Part shown: in pieces, positions 19,431 to 29,185 of the stretch
Layout of the letters: each line of letters begins with the position of its first letter
Position numbering within the stretch: the first letter of the stretch is position 1
NCBI RefSeq assembly: GCF_018145875.1
Contig: NZ_JAGSSV010000001.1
Coordinates: 124,001 to 188,000 of the forward strand
Reading direction: 5' to 3'
Source: Marinomonas vulgaris
Lineage (GTDB): Bacteria; Pseudomonadota; Gammaproteobacteria; Pseudomonadales; Marinomonadaceae
Length of the DNA: 64,000 nucleotides
Notes under the pieces: model-generated
Told to the model about the DNA's origin: nothing
Seen by the model: the letters and a program-made list of their open reading frames with translations, nothing else
Databases searched by the model: none
Translations under genes and position numbers: made by a program

Positions 19431-22213
19431 TCACTCACTGCTCCTTTGTAATTATTTTCACTCACCATTTGTAAACCTGTTTGCACACTATATTCCCATG
19501 TTAATAATTGCGCGGCTTTGTTTAGATCTGATGTCCACGCCTGCGCAACCCAGTTACCGCTTGAATTTTGCTCAAGTGGTAATAACAATGACCACTTACC
19601 TTTGTCCGGTAAACTTTCTAATGCACGGTTGTATTCAACCAATTGATTGACTGTAGCGGGCAATTGAGCTTTGGCCATTAATCGCTCGGTAATTTTTACC
19701 GTGCTATAAGCCCACGAATGATTGCGCTTTACCCAAGGCACTAACCGCTCATTTTCCCAACGCGCCAAAACTACATTAATGCTCTGTTCACCTAACCGCG
19801 AAGGTGTTTTGGCTTCACTCCACCAATCCATTACATCGCCACGTTTATAGCCAGACACCAGCGTAAGCGTATTATTTTTTGCATGGCTGGCATCGGCCAT
19901 TTGTTGGCCTTGCACCGTTAAGTTTGCTTGCTGTAAACCTTTGGGAATTTGCGAGTCGTCACCAAAAACCGATTCGATTAAATGTCGTGCGTCATGGGGC
20001 ATGGTAAAACTACCGGATTGCAATGCCTTAGCGGTCAACCAAAGCTGGCCGTGATCGGGATAGACAAAACCTGCTTTAGGCAATACATCTTGTACCCAGG
20101 CTGCCGAAGGCTCGTTTGTCCACGCGGGGGCATAAACCCATAAACAAGGTTCACCACGTTGGTCAGCCGCACCCTCTGCCAATAACCGATTACCTTGTAC
20201 ATCTCTACTATGACGACGCAACCGCCCTGCTCTTTGTACCAATCGATCAATAGGTGCAAGGTCAGACATGAGTAAATCAAAATCTACATCCAATGATTGC
20301 TCAATAACTTGCGTCGCAATAACTAACCGGCCTTTACGCAACGCATGAGTGCTGGATTTTCCAAATTTATGAAGTACTAATTCCTCTGCATCCAACCGAT
20401 CACTCAAACAAAAACGCGCATGAAATAAAGTGATATTCGCAGTAGGGATTTCATTCGTAAATAACGTATGAGCCTCTAATGCATCCGCGATGGTATTGCG
20501 AATCCAACATACACATTGCCCTGCATTCAATGCGGCTAGCACTGCATTTTTCACTTGAGCCATATCATGCTGATAATTCACTGCAACTGTACGAGTTACC
20601 GCTTCGCGTGTAGCTAAAGGTTCTTGATGTAACTGATTTGTGTTTATTGCTTGCCACCAAGTGGCTAGTGGATAGGCTTGCTCAGAAATTACTGGGCACA
20701 AAGCATTACGACCTTTGGCGTAGGCACCCAACAACTTCTGTTTCATATGCACAGGCAAAGTAGCAGATAACAAAATAACGCTGCCGCCAGCACGTGCATG
20801 AAACTCTAGTAAAACTTCTAATACCCCTTGCATGTAGGCGTCGCATGCGTGAACTTCATCCACAATTAACACCTTGCCAAACAAGCCCAATAGCCGAAGT
20901 GATTGATGTTTACTATGCAATACACCCAACAATGCTTGGTCTATAGTTCCCACGCCAACTTGAGCAAGTAATGCACGCTTATTGTGATCAGCAAGCCATG
21001 CGGTGCAGCGTGCGCTGGCCGTTTCGTCTTTTTGCTCAGAATCATTTTCTGGTTTGGATGCCTGAATAATTGTTTTAGCAAAATCATCCACTAAATTACG
21101 GCTACCATGTGCCAAAACCAAATTGGCGTCATCCACAAACAGTTTTGAGTAGACATTGGAAACGCGTTCATACATCGCATTTGCAGTCGCCATTGTTGGT
21201 AAAGCCACAAAAAACCCATCGGTATTACCTGATTCCATCAAACGATAAGCCAAGGTAATGGCTGCCTCGGTTTTACCTGCACCTGTTACATCTTCTAGCA
21301 GAAATATTTGCGGCGTTTTTTGGATATCGACCTTAATTGCCCATTGCTGTAATGGAGAAGCTGTATGAATAACAGGAAAAAGATCGTTAAAACTTAGGCC
21401 TCTTTTTATATCACTAGGCACCACACCACTCTTGGCGAGCGCTTTTTTGGCATTTACTTGTGCTTCGGCCCAATACTTTTGCATAGGAATCGCTTTACCT
21501 TGATAAGGGAAATAATCAGTATTTGACCCCAACCAATCCGCTAAAACTGCGACACCCGTAAACCACCAAGACAATGCTTTGCTGATACTTTCAAATTGAA
21601 TAGGAGTTAACTGTAAGCACAGTTCTTTTGCGCCGTCAGTTAAAAATAATGTCTGCAACTCTTCCGTAAATGCCTGAATTGCCTTGCGGTCTTTTTTGCT
21701 GAAATAATCATCGCTTGGACTATTAGATGGTGAAGCCTTTGGAGGTTGACCGTGGTGCCCGGTTACCGCACGCACCCAGCAATCCAAACTACTTTGTTGA
21801 CCATCGATAAACCAACCATCATCAATAACTTGATCAGCAAGCCGATCATTCCAATACCACTGCCCTAATGAATCATGACGCTCACTATAAGGTTTTTCTG
21901 AATTAGGCTCGCGACCTTGCAGTTGCTCGAACAACTCCGGCTTTTGAGATTGAAAAGCTTCGCTAAACTTACCCAAATCATGCAGAGCCAACCAAAACCC
22001 AGCCCAATTTAGCCAATCTTCTCTACTACAATCCAATTGCTCACAAAAGAAGCGACTCAATGAATCGTGTTGTGATAGATATTCCACACCCACAGCTGCT
22101 ACATCGAGACTGTGATAAGGAAGCAAGTGATAAGAATCCCCTTTAAAGTCTAGCTCTTGCTTTTGAGCCTTACCCCAGTAGTAAAAATACGACGCTAGTG
22201 TTGTTTCTTGCAT
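19427..22213 (-). CDS. cas3: CRISPR nuclease/helicase Cas3
   Basis: A type I-E Cas3 of about 928 residues. The N-terminal HD nuclease has its metal ligands (YHSLD, LALHDLGKF, ERHDSLG, TGHHGQ). The helicase has Walker A DVTGAGKTEAA, the DEVH box (IVDEVHACD), SATLP, and motif VI region QRAGRLRRH. A C-terminal Cas3 domain follows. It unwinds and degrades DNA recruited by Cascade. The ATG at 22213 is preferred to one six codons upstream because the GAGAGGG ribosome site lies between them. First gene of the cas operon. Confidence 0.97.
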   Translation of the reverse strand: MQETTLASYFYYWGKAQKQELDFKGDSYHLLPYHSLDVAAVGVEYLSQHDSLSRFFCEQLDCSREDWLNWAGFWLALHDLGKFSEAFQSQKPELFEQLQGREPNSEKPYSERHDSLGQWYWNDRLADQVIDDGWFIDGQQSSLDCWVRAVTGHHGQPPKASPSNSPSDDYFSKKDRKAIQAFTEELQTLFLTDGAKELCLQLTPIQFESISKALSWWFTGVAVLADWLGSNTDYFPYQGKAIPMQKYWAEAQVNAKKALAKSGVVPSDIKRGLSFNDLFPVIHTASPLQQWAIKVDIQKTPQIFLLEDVTGAGKTEAAITLAYRLMESGNTDGFFVALPTMATANAMYERVSNVYSKLFVDDANLVLAHGSRNLVDDFAKTIIQASKPENDSEQKDETASARCTAWLADHNKRALLAQVGVGTIDQALLGVLHSKHQSLRLLGLFGKVLIVDEVHACDAYMQGVLEVLLEFHARAGGSVILLSATLPVHMKQKLLGAYAKGRNALCPVISEQAYPLATWWQAINTNQLHQEPLATREAVTRTVAVNYQHDMAQVKNAVLAALNAGQCVCWIRNTIADALEAHTLFTNEIPTANITLFHARFCLSDRLDAEELVLHKFGKSSTHALRKGRLVIATQVIEQSLDVDFDLLMSDLAPIDRLVQRAGRLRRHSRDVQGNRLLAEGAADQRGEPCLWVYAPAWTNEPSAAWVQDVLPKAGFVYPDHGQLWLTAKALQSGSFTMPHDARHLIESVFGDDSQIPKGLQQANLTVQGQQMADASHAKNNTLTLVSGYKRGDVMDWWSEAKTPSRLGEQSINVVLARWENERLVPWVKRNHSWAYSTVKITERLMAKAQLPATVNQLVEYNRALESLPDKGKWSLLLPLEQNSSGNWVAQAWTSDLNKAAQLLTWEYSVQTGLQMVSENNYKGAVSE

Positions 22214-22277
22214 ATTCCCTCTCGCTCTCATTGTTCAGCTAACTTGCACTTTGCCGCACTCTTCTGGTTTCAACAAT

Positions 22278-22295
22278 CCTGTGGTTTTACACAGG
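22278..22295. promoter_or_regulatory. Inverted repeat upstream of cas3, candidate operator
   Basis: CCTGTG-GTTTTA-CACAGG, a perfect 6-bp inverted repeat with a 6-base spacer, 65 bp upstream of the chosen cas3 start, in the only gap that can hold the cas promoter. A further ACCTGT copy lies close by on the minus strand (near 22310). The location fits a regulator site, possibly of the neighbouring WYL protein, but this is inferred. Confidence 0.4.
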
Positions 22296-22344
22296 TAAAA
22301 AAACTTTACAGGTGTTGGGCGGTTTTCCGTTTAAACGGCGTTTT

Positions 22345-23153
22345 TCAGTCGTATAGCCATTGTTTTATGTCGGTATAGTTTACACAGACGAGTTGTTGGG
22401 CCTGTGGGTTGGCTTCGAGCATTTTGGTTTTAATCTGTAAATCATCAAGGGTGTATTTCACTAGAGCGGCGCGGGTGGTGATGCGCAATTGGCCGTCGGT
22501 CATGCCGTAATCGTTTTCTAAAACTTGTTTTTGCTTACTGGTAAGACGCGTGTCAGGGGCCAAGATCAAACTGACTTGGGTGTTCCAAAGCGTATCCTGA
22601 TCTTGTGTTTGAACAGCTGGATCACCATCGTAAGTGACACTTTGAAAGCGGCTGAGGACAAAGTCGAGATATTGATCACGCAAAGCACAATAAGCTCGAA
22701 CGTGCCAGCGATTGGCGGTTTTAACAAAAGAATGGGGATAAAGAAGGCGACCTTGTGGGTCGCTGCTGGCGACCGATAAGTATTCACAATCTAGGCTTTC
22801 AGTAATGGCCGCATCACTTGAGGAGAAACGAAGCGCGGCAATGGGTTAATACAGTATTGGGAACGCTGGGTGGGTTCTTGGAAAAAGGTAGGAATACGGC
22901 CAAAGTTCAGCCACGAAAAATATTCATCTACAGTTTGATCAATGAACTGTGGAGCAAAGTCGTCGGTAACCTGATAGGCTTTTTGGGTGGCATCATAAGT
23001 TAACGCATTAGGGTAATCTGCTTGATATTGCGTCAGTAAATGACTCACACTTTGCCGCGTGAGGCCGAGCGCTGTCATTAGGGGTTTGGTGTTAATCTGC
23101 CCTTCCCAAAAGGCGATAAGTTCGAGCATCCAGTAGCGTTGCGCTGTGTCCAT
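22345..23153 (-). pseudogene. Frame-broken WYL-domain regulator of BrxR/CapW type
   Basis: The 5' part (23153 to 22791, 120 residues) encodes a winged helix-turn-helix (WMLELIAFWEGQINTKPLMTALGLTRQSVSHLL) and the conserved segment TVDEYFSWLNFGRIP, as in BrxR/CapW regulators of phage-defence loci. It ends in TAG at 22791. The WYL and C-terminal part continues in another frame from about 22810 (ESLDCEYLSVASSDPQGRL, YPHSFVKTANRWHVRAYC, RDQYLDFVLSRF) to 22345. At the junction, PLLKA meets ESLDCEY with the few residues normally between them missing, so a small deletion probably caused the shift. It lies 131 bp upstream of the cas3 start, same direction. Confidence 0.85.
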
Positions 23154-23195
23154 TCATTCGCATCCTTGACGTTTCGCTCCAATGTAGCGCACTTT

Positions 23196-24389
23196 TTAAC
23201 CAGTGCCAAGTCGTGCCCGTATCATCCAATTTCGGGGGGTGAGGCTCTTGTCACAAAAAGTGCCTATGTCAACGCGGTAGCCATTTTCTTCTAGAAACAT
23301 GGCGCGATCGAGGACAAGCCATTGTTCTAATGCCGGACGAAAAAGCTGGCTGATGGCTTCGAGTTTTTGCACTTGCTGATAGCGTTGCTCGCCAATGGTT
23401 TCAAAGCTGTCACAGGGCACCTTGTTCAAGAGTGCCGTGAGTTGTTTTTGTTCAGCGGCCCATTGGCAAAACCCGTTAAAACCTTGAGTTAACAAGGCTT
23501 TTTGAATGGAGGGAACCGGTAAATAATCGTCCTGTTGACGAGCGATGCGTTGCCACGCATCAAAGCCCAAACGATAGGTAAGTTCGAGCTGTTTTAAGCG
23601 CTGTTCCCGCGCACCTGCGGTGGCCACTTCTTTGACCGCCAATTTAAGGTCAGCCTGTCGTAATATCAAATTTGATTGCTTCCCGGTATTGGATAAAGGT
23701 TGATAATGAGCGTCTTTAGTGAGGTGATAACAACAAGGCGACACGCATAATTTCTGGGTCTTCGCATCGACCGCTTGCTCTAGCAACACCTTGTGTAGAT
23801 CGCCACAGGCGTGCAATGCCACTACGCAATCGGCGTCGTGTAATGCGGCTTGACCTTGATTTTTTAGCACATCGGCGTGGGTAAAGGTTTGCGCTAGGTT
23901 AAGTCGTTTGGCTTCTTGCTCGCCTGCATCACACAAAGTTTTTTGCCATTCTAAGCTGTGCACGGGATTCGAGTGTTGAAAGGCAATCAACTTACCCAAA
24001 TGTCCTTTTCCCGCACACCACTCCACATAGTGGGACGCTCTTGGTGTGTGGCTGGCAAAAGCTTGGATTTGCGACCATTTTCGCCCTTTCACACCGGTCG
24101 CCAAGTAACTGGGCGTATCAGGCAAAACTTGTTCTGGCGTTAACGGGTTGATCTGTTGGGGTTGATAATCACGAAAAGCAGCGAGACTTGGGCACAGACG
24201 ACACACCTCATCATAAAAGTGCGACTCTTGTATTTCGCTCTCATCAAGAGATTCAAGATACATCGCTAAAGCGGGGTAATTCGCTTGCCAGGGGACATCC
24301 AGTATCGCAAAGGTGTCAAATTGCCACAAGGCACTATGCTCTTGTAGCCAAGTATCCAGCGTGTGAAAACGATGTAGAAACGGAGTCAT
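23196..24389 (-). CDS. SAM-dependent methyltransferase (Methyltransf_32-like)
   Basis: A 397-residue protein. The SAM-binding motif I is HYVEWCAGKGHLGKL (about residues 140-154), with an acidic residue at the end of the next strand (SLEWQ). DCVVALHACGDLHKVLL and LCVSPCCYHLT match the methyltransferase domain found in GSTCD-like proteins. The methyl acceptor is unknown. The N-terminal 100 residues and the C-terminal third have no recognised domain. No obvious operon link: the upstream aminotransferase gene is divergent, and the WYL pseudogene follows. Confidence 0.8.
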   Translation of the reverse strand: MTPFLHRFHTLDTWLQEHSALWQFDTFAILDVPWQANYPALAMYLESLDESEIQESHFYDEVCRLCPSLAAFRDYQPQQINPLTPEQVLPDTPSYLATGVKGRKWSQIQAFASHTPRASHYVEWCAGKGHLGKLIAFQHSNPVHSLEWQKTLCDAGEQEAKRLNLAQTFTHADVLKNQGQAALHDADCVVALHACGDLHKVLLEQAVDAKTQKLCVSPCCYHLTKDAHYQPLSNTGKQSNLILRQADLKLAVKEVATAGAREQRLKQLELTYRLGFDAWQRIARQQDDYLPVPSIQKALLTQGFNGFCQWAAEQKQLTALLNKVPCDSFETIGEQRYQQVQKLEAISQLFRPALEQWLVLDRAMFLEENGYRVDIGTFCDKSLTPRNWMIRARLGTG

Positions 24390-24580
24390 AAACAGCCAAG
24401 TTATTAGGAAGAAAGTAGGTGTCTTTAATTCTTTACAGTATCGACGAGATTTCCCCTGTCATTACATTGTATTTTGTCATAAAAACGGCAAAATGAAGGC
24501 ACTATTTAAAGATCGTTTTCAAACATCGACCTCGTTTCAGTTATCTCGCTGGAACACTCAACAAGGACTCCGTACTCATC

Positions 24581-25777
24581 ATGTTCAAACATCTTAGCGC
24601 TGTTGCTGGCGACCCGCTTTTAGCTCTTATCATGGCTCACAAACAAGACCCAAATCCAAAGAAAATCGATTTGGGTGTGGGTGTTTATAAAGACGATAAT
24701 GGCCATACGCCTATTCTAAATACCGTCAAAAAGGCCGAAGCCATTTTGTTGGAACAAGAAGACTCTAAGAGTTATTTGGGTATTTTTGGTGCGACAGAGT
24801 TTGAACCTATCATTCAAGATTTACTGCTCGGAGAAGATAACGAGCTCATCACTTCGGGCCGTATTCGCTCCACGCAAACCCCTGGCGGAACAGGTGCGTT
24901 AAAAGTCGCAGCGGATTTTATCAGCGCGAATCTAGCCGAAGCCCGCCTTTGGGTCAGTGACCCTACCTGGGGAAATCATAAGTCGATTTTTGACTCCGCC
25001 GGTGTGGAAGTAAAAGATTACCCTTACTACGATCCTGAGACCAATGGCCTGCGTTTCGACGACATGATGGCCACGCTAAAAGCCGAAACCAAAGCGGGCG
25101 ATGTGTTGTTGTTGCATGCTTGCTGCCATAACCCAACCGGGATTGATTTGCAATTCGACCATTGGAAAGTGATCACAGATTTTGTTAACGAACGCGGCTT
25201 GTTGCCGCTTGTTGATGCTGCCTACCAAGGCTTTGGTGACGGATTAAACGAAGACCTTGCGGGTCTGCGCCACATGGCGGCCAATGTACCCGATATGCTC
25301 ATTGCCAATTCTTTTTCGAAGAACTTTGGTATTTACCGTGAACGTTGCGGTGGTTTGAGTGTGATAGCCGAATCCGTCGGCGAAGCCGATGCCGCCTTAT
25401 CGATTATTGGCCAAGCAATTCGTGCTAACTATTCCATGCCGCCCGCTCACGGTGCCGCTGTGGTGTACACCATCATGAGCAGCCCAGAACTCAAAGCCGA
25501 GTGGGAATTGGAAGTGGCCGCGATGCGTGATCGCATTAATGGTTTGCGTGAGAAATTGGTCGCAAAATTAGCGGCGTCTGGCGTCAGTAAGGATTTCAGC
25601 TTCATCAAGGATCAAAGAGGCATGTTTTCTTATTCTGGTTTGACCTTAGAACAAGTTCGTCAGTTGCGAAATGACTACTCCATTTACATTGCTGATACGG
25701 GTCGTATGAGCGTGGCAGGTGTGAGCGATGCCAACATCGATTATTTATGTGAGAGCATTGCCAAAGTAGTTGGCTAA
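24581..25777 (+). CDS. Aromatic/aspartate aminotransferase (class I, TyrB/AspC family)
   Basis: A 398-residue PLP enzyme of the aspartate aminotransferase Ia subgroup. It begins MFKHLSAVAGDPLLALIMAHKQDPNPKKIDLGVGVYKDD-like, has TPGGTGAL, the CCHNPTGID block, and the PLP lysine in NSFSKNFGIYRERCG. The conserved arginine that binds the alpha-carboxylate is in the C-terminal ADTGRMSVAG. It transfers amino groups between glutamate and aspartate or aromatic keto acids. Sequence alone does not separate AspC from TyrB. Monocistronic, ending in a strong terminator. Confidence 0.94.
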   Translation: MFKHLSAVAGDPLLALIMAHKQDPNPKKIDLGVGVYKDDNGHTPILNTVKKAEAILLEQEDSKSYLGIFGATEFEPIIQDLLLGEDNELITSGRIRSTQTPGGTGALKVAADFISANLAEARLWVSDPTWGNHKSIFDSAGVEVKDYPYYDPETNGLRFDDMMATLKAETKAGDVLLLHACCHNPTGIDLQFDHWKVITDFVNERGLLPLVDAAYQGFGDGLNEDLAGLRHMAANVPDMLIANSFSKNFGIYRERCGGLSVIAESVGEADAALSIIGQAIRANYSMPPAHGAAVVYTIMSSPELKAEWELEVAAMRDRINGLREKLVAKLAASGVSKDFSFIKDQRGMFSYSGLTLEQVRQLRNDYSIYIADTGRMSVAGVSDANIDYLCESIAKVVG

Positions 25778-25804
25778 ATCGCTCGGGGGTCGCACTGTCG
25801 ATAT

Positions 25805-25839
25805 AAAAAAACGTGACTCAAAAGGTCACGTTTTTTTTT
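25805..25839. terminator. Bidirectional terminator between the aminotransferase and yecA-like genes
   Basis: Stem AACGTGAC with GTCACGTT, short loop, ten T residues on the plus side and a run of A before the stem. It can end both the plus-strand aminotransferase transcript and the convergent minus-strand gene. Confidence 0.93.
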
Positions 25840-25867
25840 GCTTATCGTCCGAAGCTCAGCGCACAAA

Positions 25868-26482
25868 TTAATGCAAAATACGGCTTTCTGACATCTGGCT
25901 GGCTGCTTTGATTTCAGGATGAAAATGCTGCACCAGTCGCAAAATAGAGGGCTCTAAATTGTCTCGCCAAAAAGTCACTTCCGCCTCGACCATGCCTTCC
26001 AGTTTATCCCAACCCGCTTCCGTGCCAAACAAGCGAACCGGCGCCAACACTTCATCAAAAAAGTGGCGATCACCACCTATACCTAAGCCAATCAATTTCG
26101 CCCCACGAACAAAGCCAACGCACCATTCTTCAACTAACAAGGTGTGTTCGCCATCCACTTCTTGTTCTAAATACACAGGGTAAAAATCCCCAAACAACAG
26201 GCTGTTCATGGTTTCCATGTACATGATCAACACCAAGCTTAAAAACTCATCTTCTTGCTCAGTGGATTCCCAAGCCGGTTGATCTTCATCGGCGCCCCAA
26301 ATGGCGTTTAACCACACATCGGGTTCTAATTCCTGTATGGAACACCCAAGCGCCGTCAAAAAACCATCTAGCTCAGATACACACATCAAGGAACGGTCAG
26401 TGCCAAATGACAGTAGATAATGGTCAATTTTTTCGTACAGCACTTCTTCGCTGATGATTTCGTCGTCTTTGTCTTCAGACAT
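25868..26482 (-). CDS. YecA/UPF0149 family protein
   Basis: A 204-residue acidic protein with the UPF0149 signature near residue 40 (SELDGFLTALGCSIQELEP, then WLNAIWG) and the helical EEWCVGFVRGAKL segment in the middle. The C-terminal SEC-C zinc motif of some YecA proteins is not present. Function is not established for this family. It starts 60 bp downstream of the topoisomerase IV gene, same strand. Confidence 0.82.
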   Translation of the reverse strand: MSEDKDDEIISEEVLYEKIDHYLLSFGTDRSLMCVSELDGFLTALGCSIQELEPDVWLNAIWGADEDQPAWESTEQEDEFLSLVLIMYMETMNSLLFGDFYPVYLEQEVDGEHTLLVEEWCVGFVRGAKLIGLGIGGDRHFFDEVLAPVRLFGTEAGWDKLEGMVEAEVTFWRDNLEPSILRLVQHFHPEIKAASQMSESRILH

Positions 26483-26542
26483 TCATAGGTTTCCATTTCA
26501 TATTAAGAGGTTGGCGATGCTCTATTTTGTAAGACGCCAAGA

Positions 26543-28441
26543 TCAATCCACAATCGCTAAATTGCCATAGGTTTCTAGCCAACTTTTCCGGTCTCCGGCG
26601 CGTTTTTTAGATAATAACTTGTCCAGCAATTCGTCGGTATCGGGTTTATCTTCCATGGTCAGTTGGATCAAACGACGGGTATCCGGTGCCATGGTGGTTT
26701 CGCGTAATTGCGATGGGTTCATTTCACCCAAGCCTTTGAAGCGTTGCACATTGGGGGTGCCACGTTTATTTTCAGAAGCGATTTTATGCAATGTGATGTC
26801 TTTTTCTTCGTCGTCTAGAGCGTAATAAACTTCTTTGCCTAAGTCGATGCGGTACAAGGGCGGCATGGCCACAAACACGTGACCACTGTTGACTAGGGCC
26901 GGAAAGTGGCGCACAAACAAAGCACAAATCAGCGTCGCTATGTGCAAACCATCTGAATCAGCATCGGCTAGAATGCATATTTTTCCGTAACGTAAACCAC
27001 TCAAATCTTCATCGCCCGGGTCTACGCCCAGCGCCACAGAAATATCGTGAATTTCCTGAGAGGCTAACACCTGGTTAGAATCCACTTCCCAAGAGTTAAG
27101 GATTTTACCGCGCAAGGGTAAAATGGCTTGGAAGTCTTTTTCACGGGCTTGTTTGGCTGAGCCGCCAGCTGAATCCCCTTCCACTAAAAAGAGTTCACTG
27201 CGGGACGAATCCTGACCTGAACAATCGGCTAATTTACCAGGCAAAGCAGGGCCTTGAGTCACCTTCTTACGCACTACTTTCTTGCTGGCTCGTAAGCGTT
27301 TTTGTGCACTATTAATAACAAGGTCGGCAATTTTTTTGCCGTCTTCCACATGGGAGTTCAACCAAAGGCTGAATGCGTCTTTTACCGTCGCCGAGATAAA
27401 GGCTACGATCTGACGAGACGATAAACGCTCTTTGGTTTGACCAGAAAATTGTGGCTCTTGAATTTTTGCAGACAATACATAACTACACCTATCCCACACA
27501 TCTTCTGCCGTTAGCTTAACGCCTCGTGGCAATAAGTTATGGAAGTCACAAAACTCACGAATGGCTTCTAATAACCCTGTTCGCAAACCGTTAACATGTG
27601 TACCACCTTGCGCTGTTGGAATCAGGTTTACGTAACTTTCGGTGACCAATTCGCCGCCTTCTGGCAGCCATTGCACCGCCCAATCCACACCCTGTGTTTT
27701 TTCGTTTAAACCACCAATAAAAGGCTCATCTGGCAGCAACACAAACCCTTCGTTAGCCAAGGCCAAGTAATCTTTTAGACCATCTTGGTAGAACCATTCG
27801 TCACGAACTTCTGTTGTGCCACTTTGATCAATAAACACCACATGCAGGCCTGAACAAAGAACCGCTTTGGCTTTTAACAAATGTTTAAGGCGTGACAAGG
27901 AAAACTTCGGGCTATCGAAGTATTTGGTGTCGGCGGTGAACTTCACCTTGGTACCGGTGTTCTTTTTACCGACAGTACCGATTTCTTTCAGCTCTGAGGT
28001 TTTAAAGCCGTTTTCAAAGCCAATGTGATATTGAATACCGTTGCGACGCACCCACACTTCCAAGGACGTCGATAAGGCGTTCACTACAGACACGCCCACA
28101 CCGTGTAAACCACCGGAAAACTGGTAATTATCGCCAGAAAATTTGCCACCAGCATGCAACTTAGTGAGGATCAACTCCACACCAGACACCCCTTCTTCAG
28201 GGTGAATATCGACAGGCATGCCGCGGCCATTGTCTTCCACGCTCAAGGAGCCATCTTTGTATAGAATCACTTCGATGCGATCGGCGTGGCCGGCTAGGGC
28301 TTCGTCCACTGAGTTGTCGATGACTTCTTGACCAAGATGGTTAGGGCGTGTGGTGTCTGTGTACATCCCCGGGCGTTTTTGAACCGGTTCTAAGCCGCTG
28401 AGAACTTCGATCGATCCAGCGTTGTATTCTTTTGCCGACAT
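26543..28441 (-). CDS. parE: DNA topoisomerase IV subunit B
   Basis: A type IIA topoisomerase B subunit of about 632 residues. The GHKL ATPase has IEVLSGLEPVQKRPGMY, the NSVDEALAG ATP/Mg site and GLHGVGVSVVNALS. The Toprim domain has LVEGDSAGGSA and DADSDGLHIATL, and the C-terminal IQRFKGLGEMNP-like block is present. With ParC it decatenates daughter chromosomes. Start at 28441 (MSAKEY) is preferred over an upstream in-frame TTG at 28456, matching known ParE starts. This gene is unrelated to the ParE toxin at 8.4 kb. First of the classic parE-yqiA-yqiB-nudF neighbourhood. Confidence 0.97.
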   Translation of the reverse strand: MSAKEYNAGSIEVLSGLEPVQKRPGMYTDTTRPNHLGQEVIDNSVDEALAGHADRIEVILYKDGSLSVEDNGRGMPVDIHPEEGVSGVELILTKLHAGGKFSGDNYQFSGGLHGVGVSVVNALSTSLEVWVRRNGIQYHIGFENGFKTSELKEIGTVGKKNTGTKVKFTADTKYFDSPKFSLSRLKHLLKAKAVLCSGLHVVFIDQSGTTEVRDEWFYQDGLKDYLALANEGFVLLPDEPFIGGLNEKTQGVDWAVQWLPEGGELVTESYVNLIPTAQGGTHVNGLRTGLLEAIREFCDFHNLLPRGVKLTAEDVWDRCSYVLSAKIQEPQFSGQTKERLSSRQIVAFISATVKDAFSLWLNSHVEDGKKIADLVINSAQKRLRASKKVVRKKVTQGPALPGKLADCSGQDSSRSELFLVEGDSAGGSAKQAREKDFQAILPLRGKILNSWEVDSNQVLASQEIHDISVALGVDPGDEDLSGLRYGKICILADADSDGLHIATLICALFVRHFPALVNSGHVFVAMPPLYRIDLGKEVYYALDDEEKDITLHKIASENKRGTPNVQRFKGLGEMNPSQLRETTMAPDTRRLIQLTMEDKPDTDELLDKLLSKKRAGDRKSWLETYGNLAIVD

Positions 28442-28568
28442 GCGTGTGGTTTCCAATGTGATCGCGCCATGAAAAGGATTCGCTCATGGCGTTTGAGTGT
28501 AAATGCAATGGCACAGAGTCTATCACTGGTTTTGCATCCTGTGAAATGCTCTAGTGAATGCGTCTTGC

Positions 28569-29147
28569 CTAGTCGGTGGTTATTTGAGCAAAGCGCAAAA
28601 TCTCAGGGATAAAACGCTCGAAATCAACGAATCTATGGTCGCCATTGGGCTCTTGTGTTAACCGAGCAACATGGGGAAATGCTGCCAGCGCCGCACGGTA
28701 ATCCAATACCTCGTCACCTTCTTGGATCATCAGCCAATAGCGTTCAGGTGTAGGCTCGACAACCAAGGCGTCTAGTTCCGCCATGTGTGCTGGCGTTAAT
28801 TCATACACTTCTTGTGTATAAGGGTTTTCTTGATGGCCGAGATGATGAGTCAGCAAACTAGGGGCTTGAACGGCAGGGTTCACCAAGATAGCATTTAGCT
28901 GATACTTTTCCGCTAGATAACCGGCGTAAAAGCCACCCAATGAACTGCCAATTAAGGTCACACCTTCCGATAGATTGGCTTCAATTAAGGCTTCTAACTG
29001 CTGAATCGCTTTCGCAGGTTGCCAAGACAATCGTGGCGATATAACCGCCTGAGGCAAGCCCATTTTCGCCACGGCTTCTACCAGTACATTGGCTTTGTGA
29101 GAACGTTCTGAACTATTAAATCCGTGGATATAAAGAAGTACTGGCAT
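28569..29147 (-). CDS. yqiA: YqiA-type esterase
   Basis: A 192-residue alpha/beta hydrolase. It begins MPVLLYIHGFNSSERSHKA, with the nucleophile elbow GSSLGGFYAGYLA and a catalytic histidine in GDHRFVDFER near the C-terminus. E. coli YqiA has esterase activity with short acyl esters. It is encoded just upstream of parE and downstream of yqiB and nudF, the conserved gammaproteobacterial order. Confidence 0.93.
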   Translation of the reverse strand: MPVLLYIHGFNSSERSHKANVLVEAVAKMGLPQAVISPRLSWQPAKAIQQLEALIEANLSEGVTLIGSSLGGFYAGYLAEKYQLNAILVNPAVQAPSLLTHHLGHQENPYTQEVYELTPAHMAELDALVVEPTPERYWLMIQEGDEVLDYRAALAAFPHVARLTQEPNGDHRFVDFERFIPEILRFAQITTD

Positions 29148-29185
29148 GCAAACTCACTGTTAAAATGACGACCTTAACGCAAAGG

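Noticed and set aside
22566..22787. A 73-codon frame over the WYL pseudogene junction
   Set aside because: It is the out-of-frame continuation after the stop; the WYL-like residues are in another frame.
22791..22815. Programmed frameshift in the WYL regulator
   Set aside because: No slippery heptamer is visible at the junction, and residues normally present between the two parts are missing, which points to a deletion.
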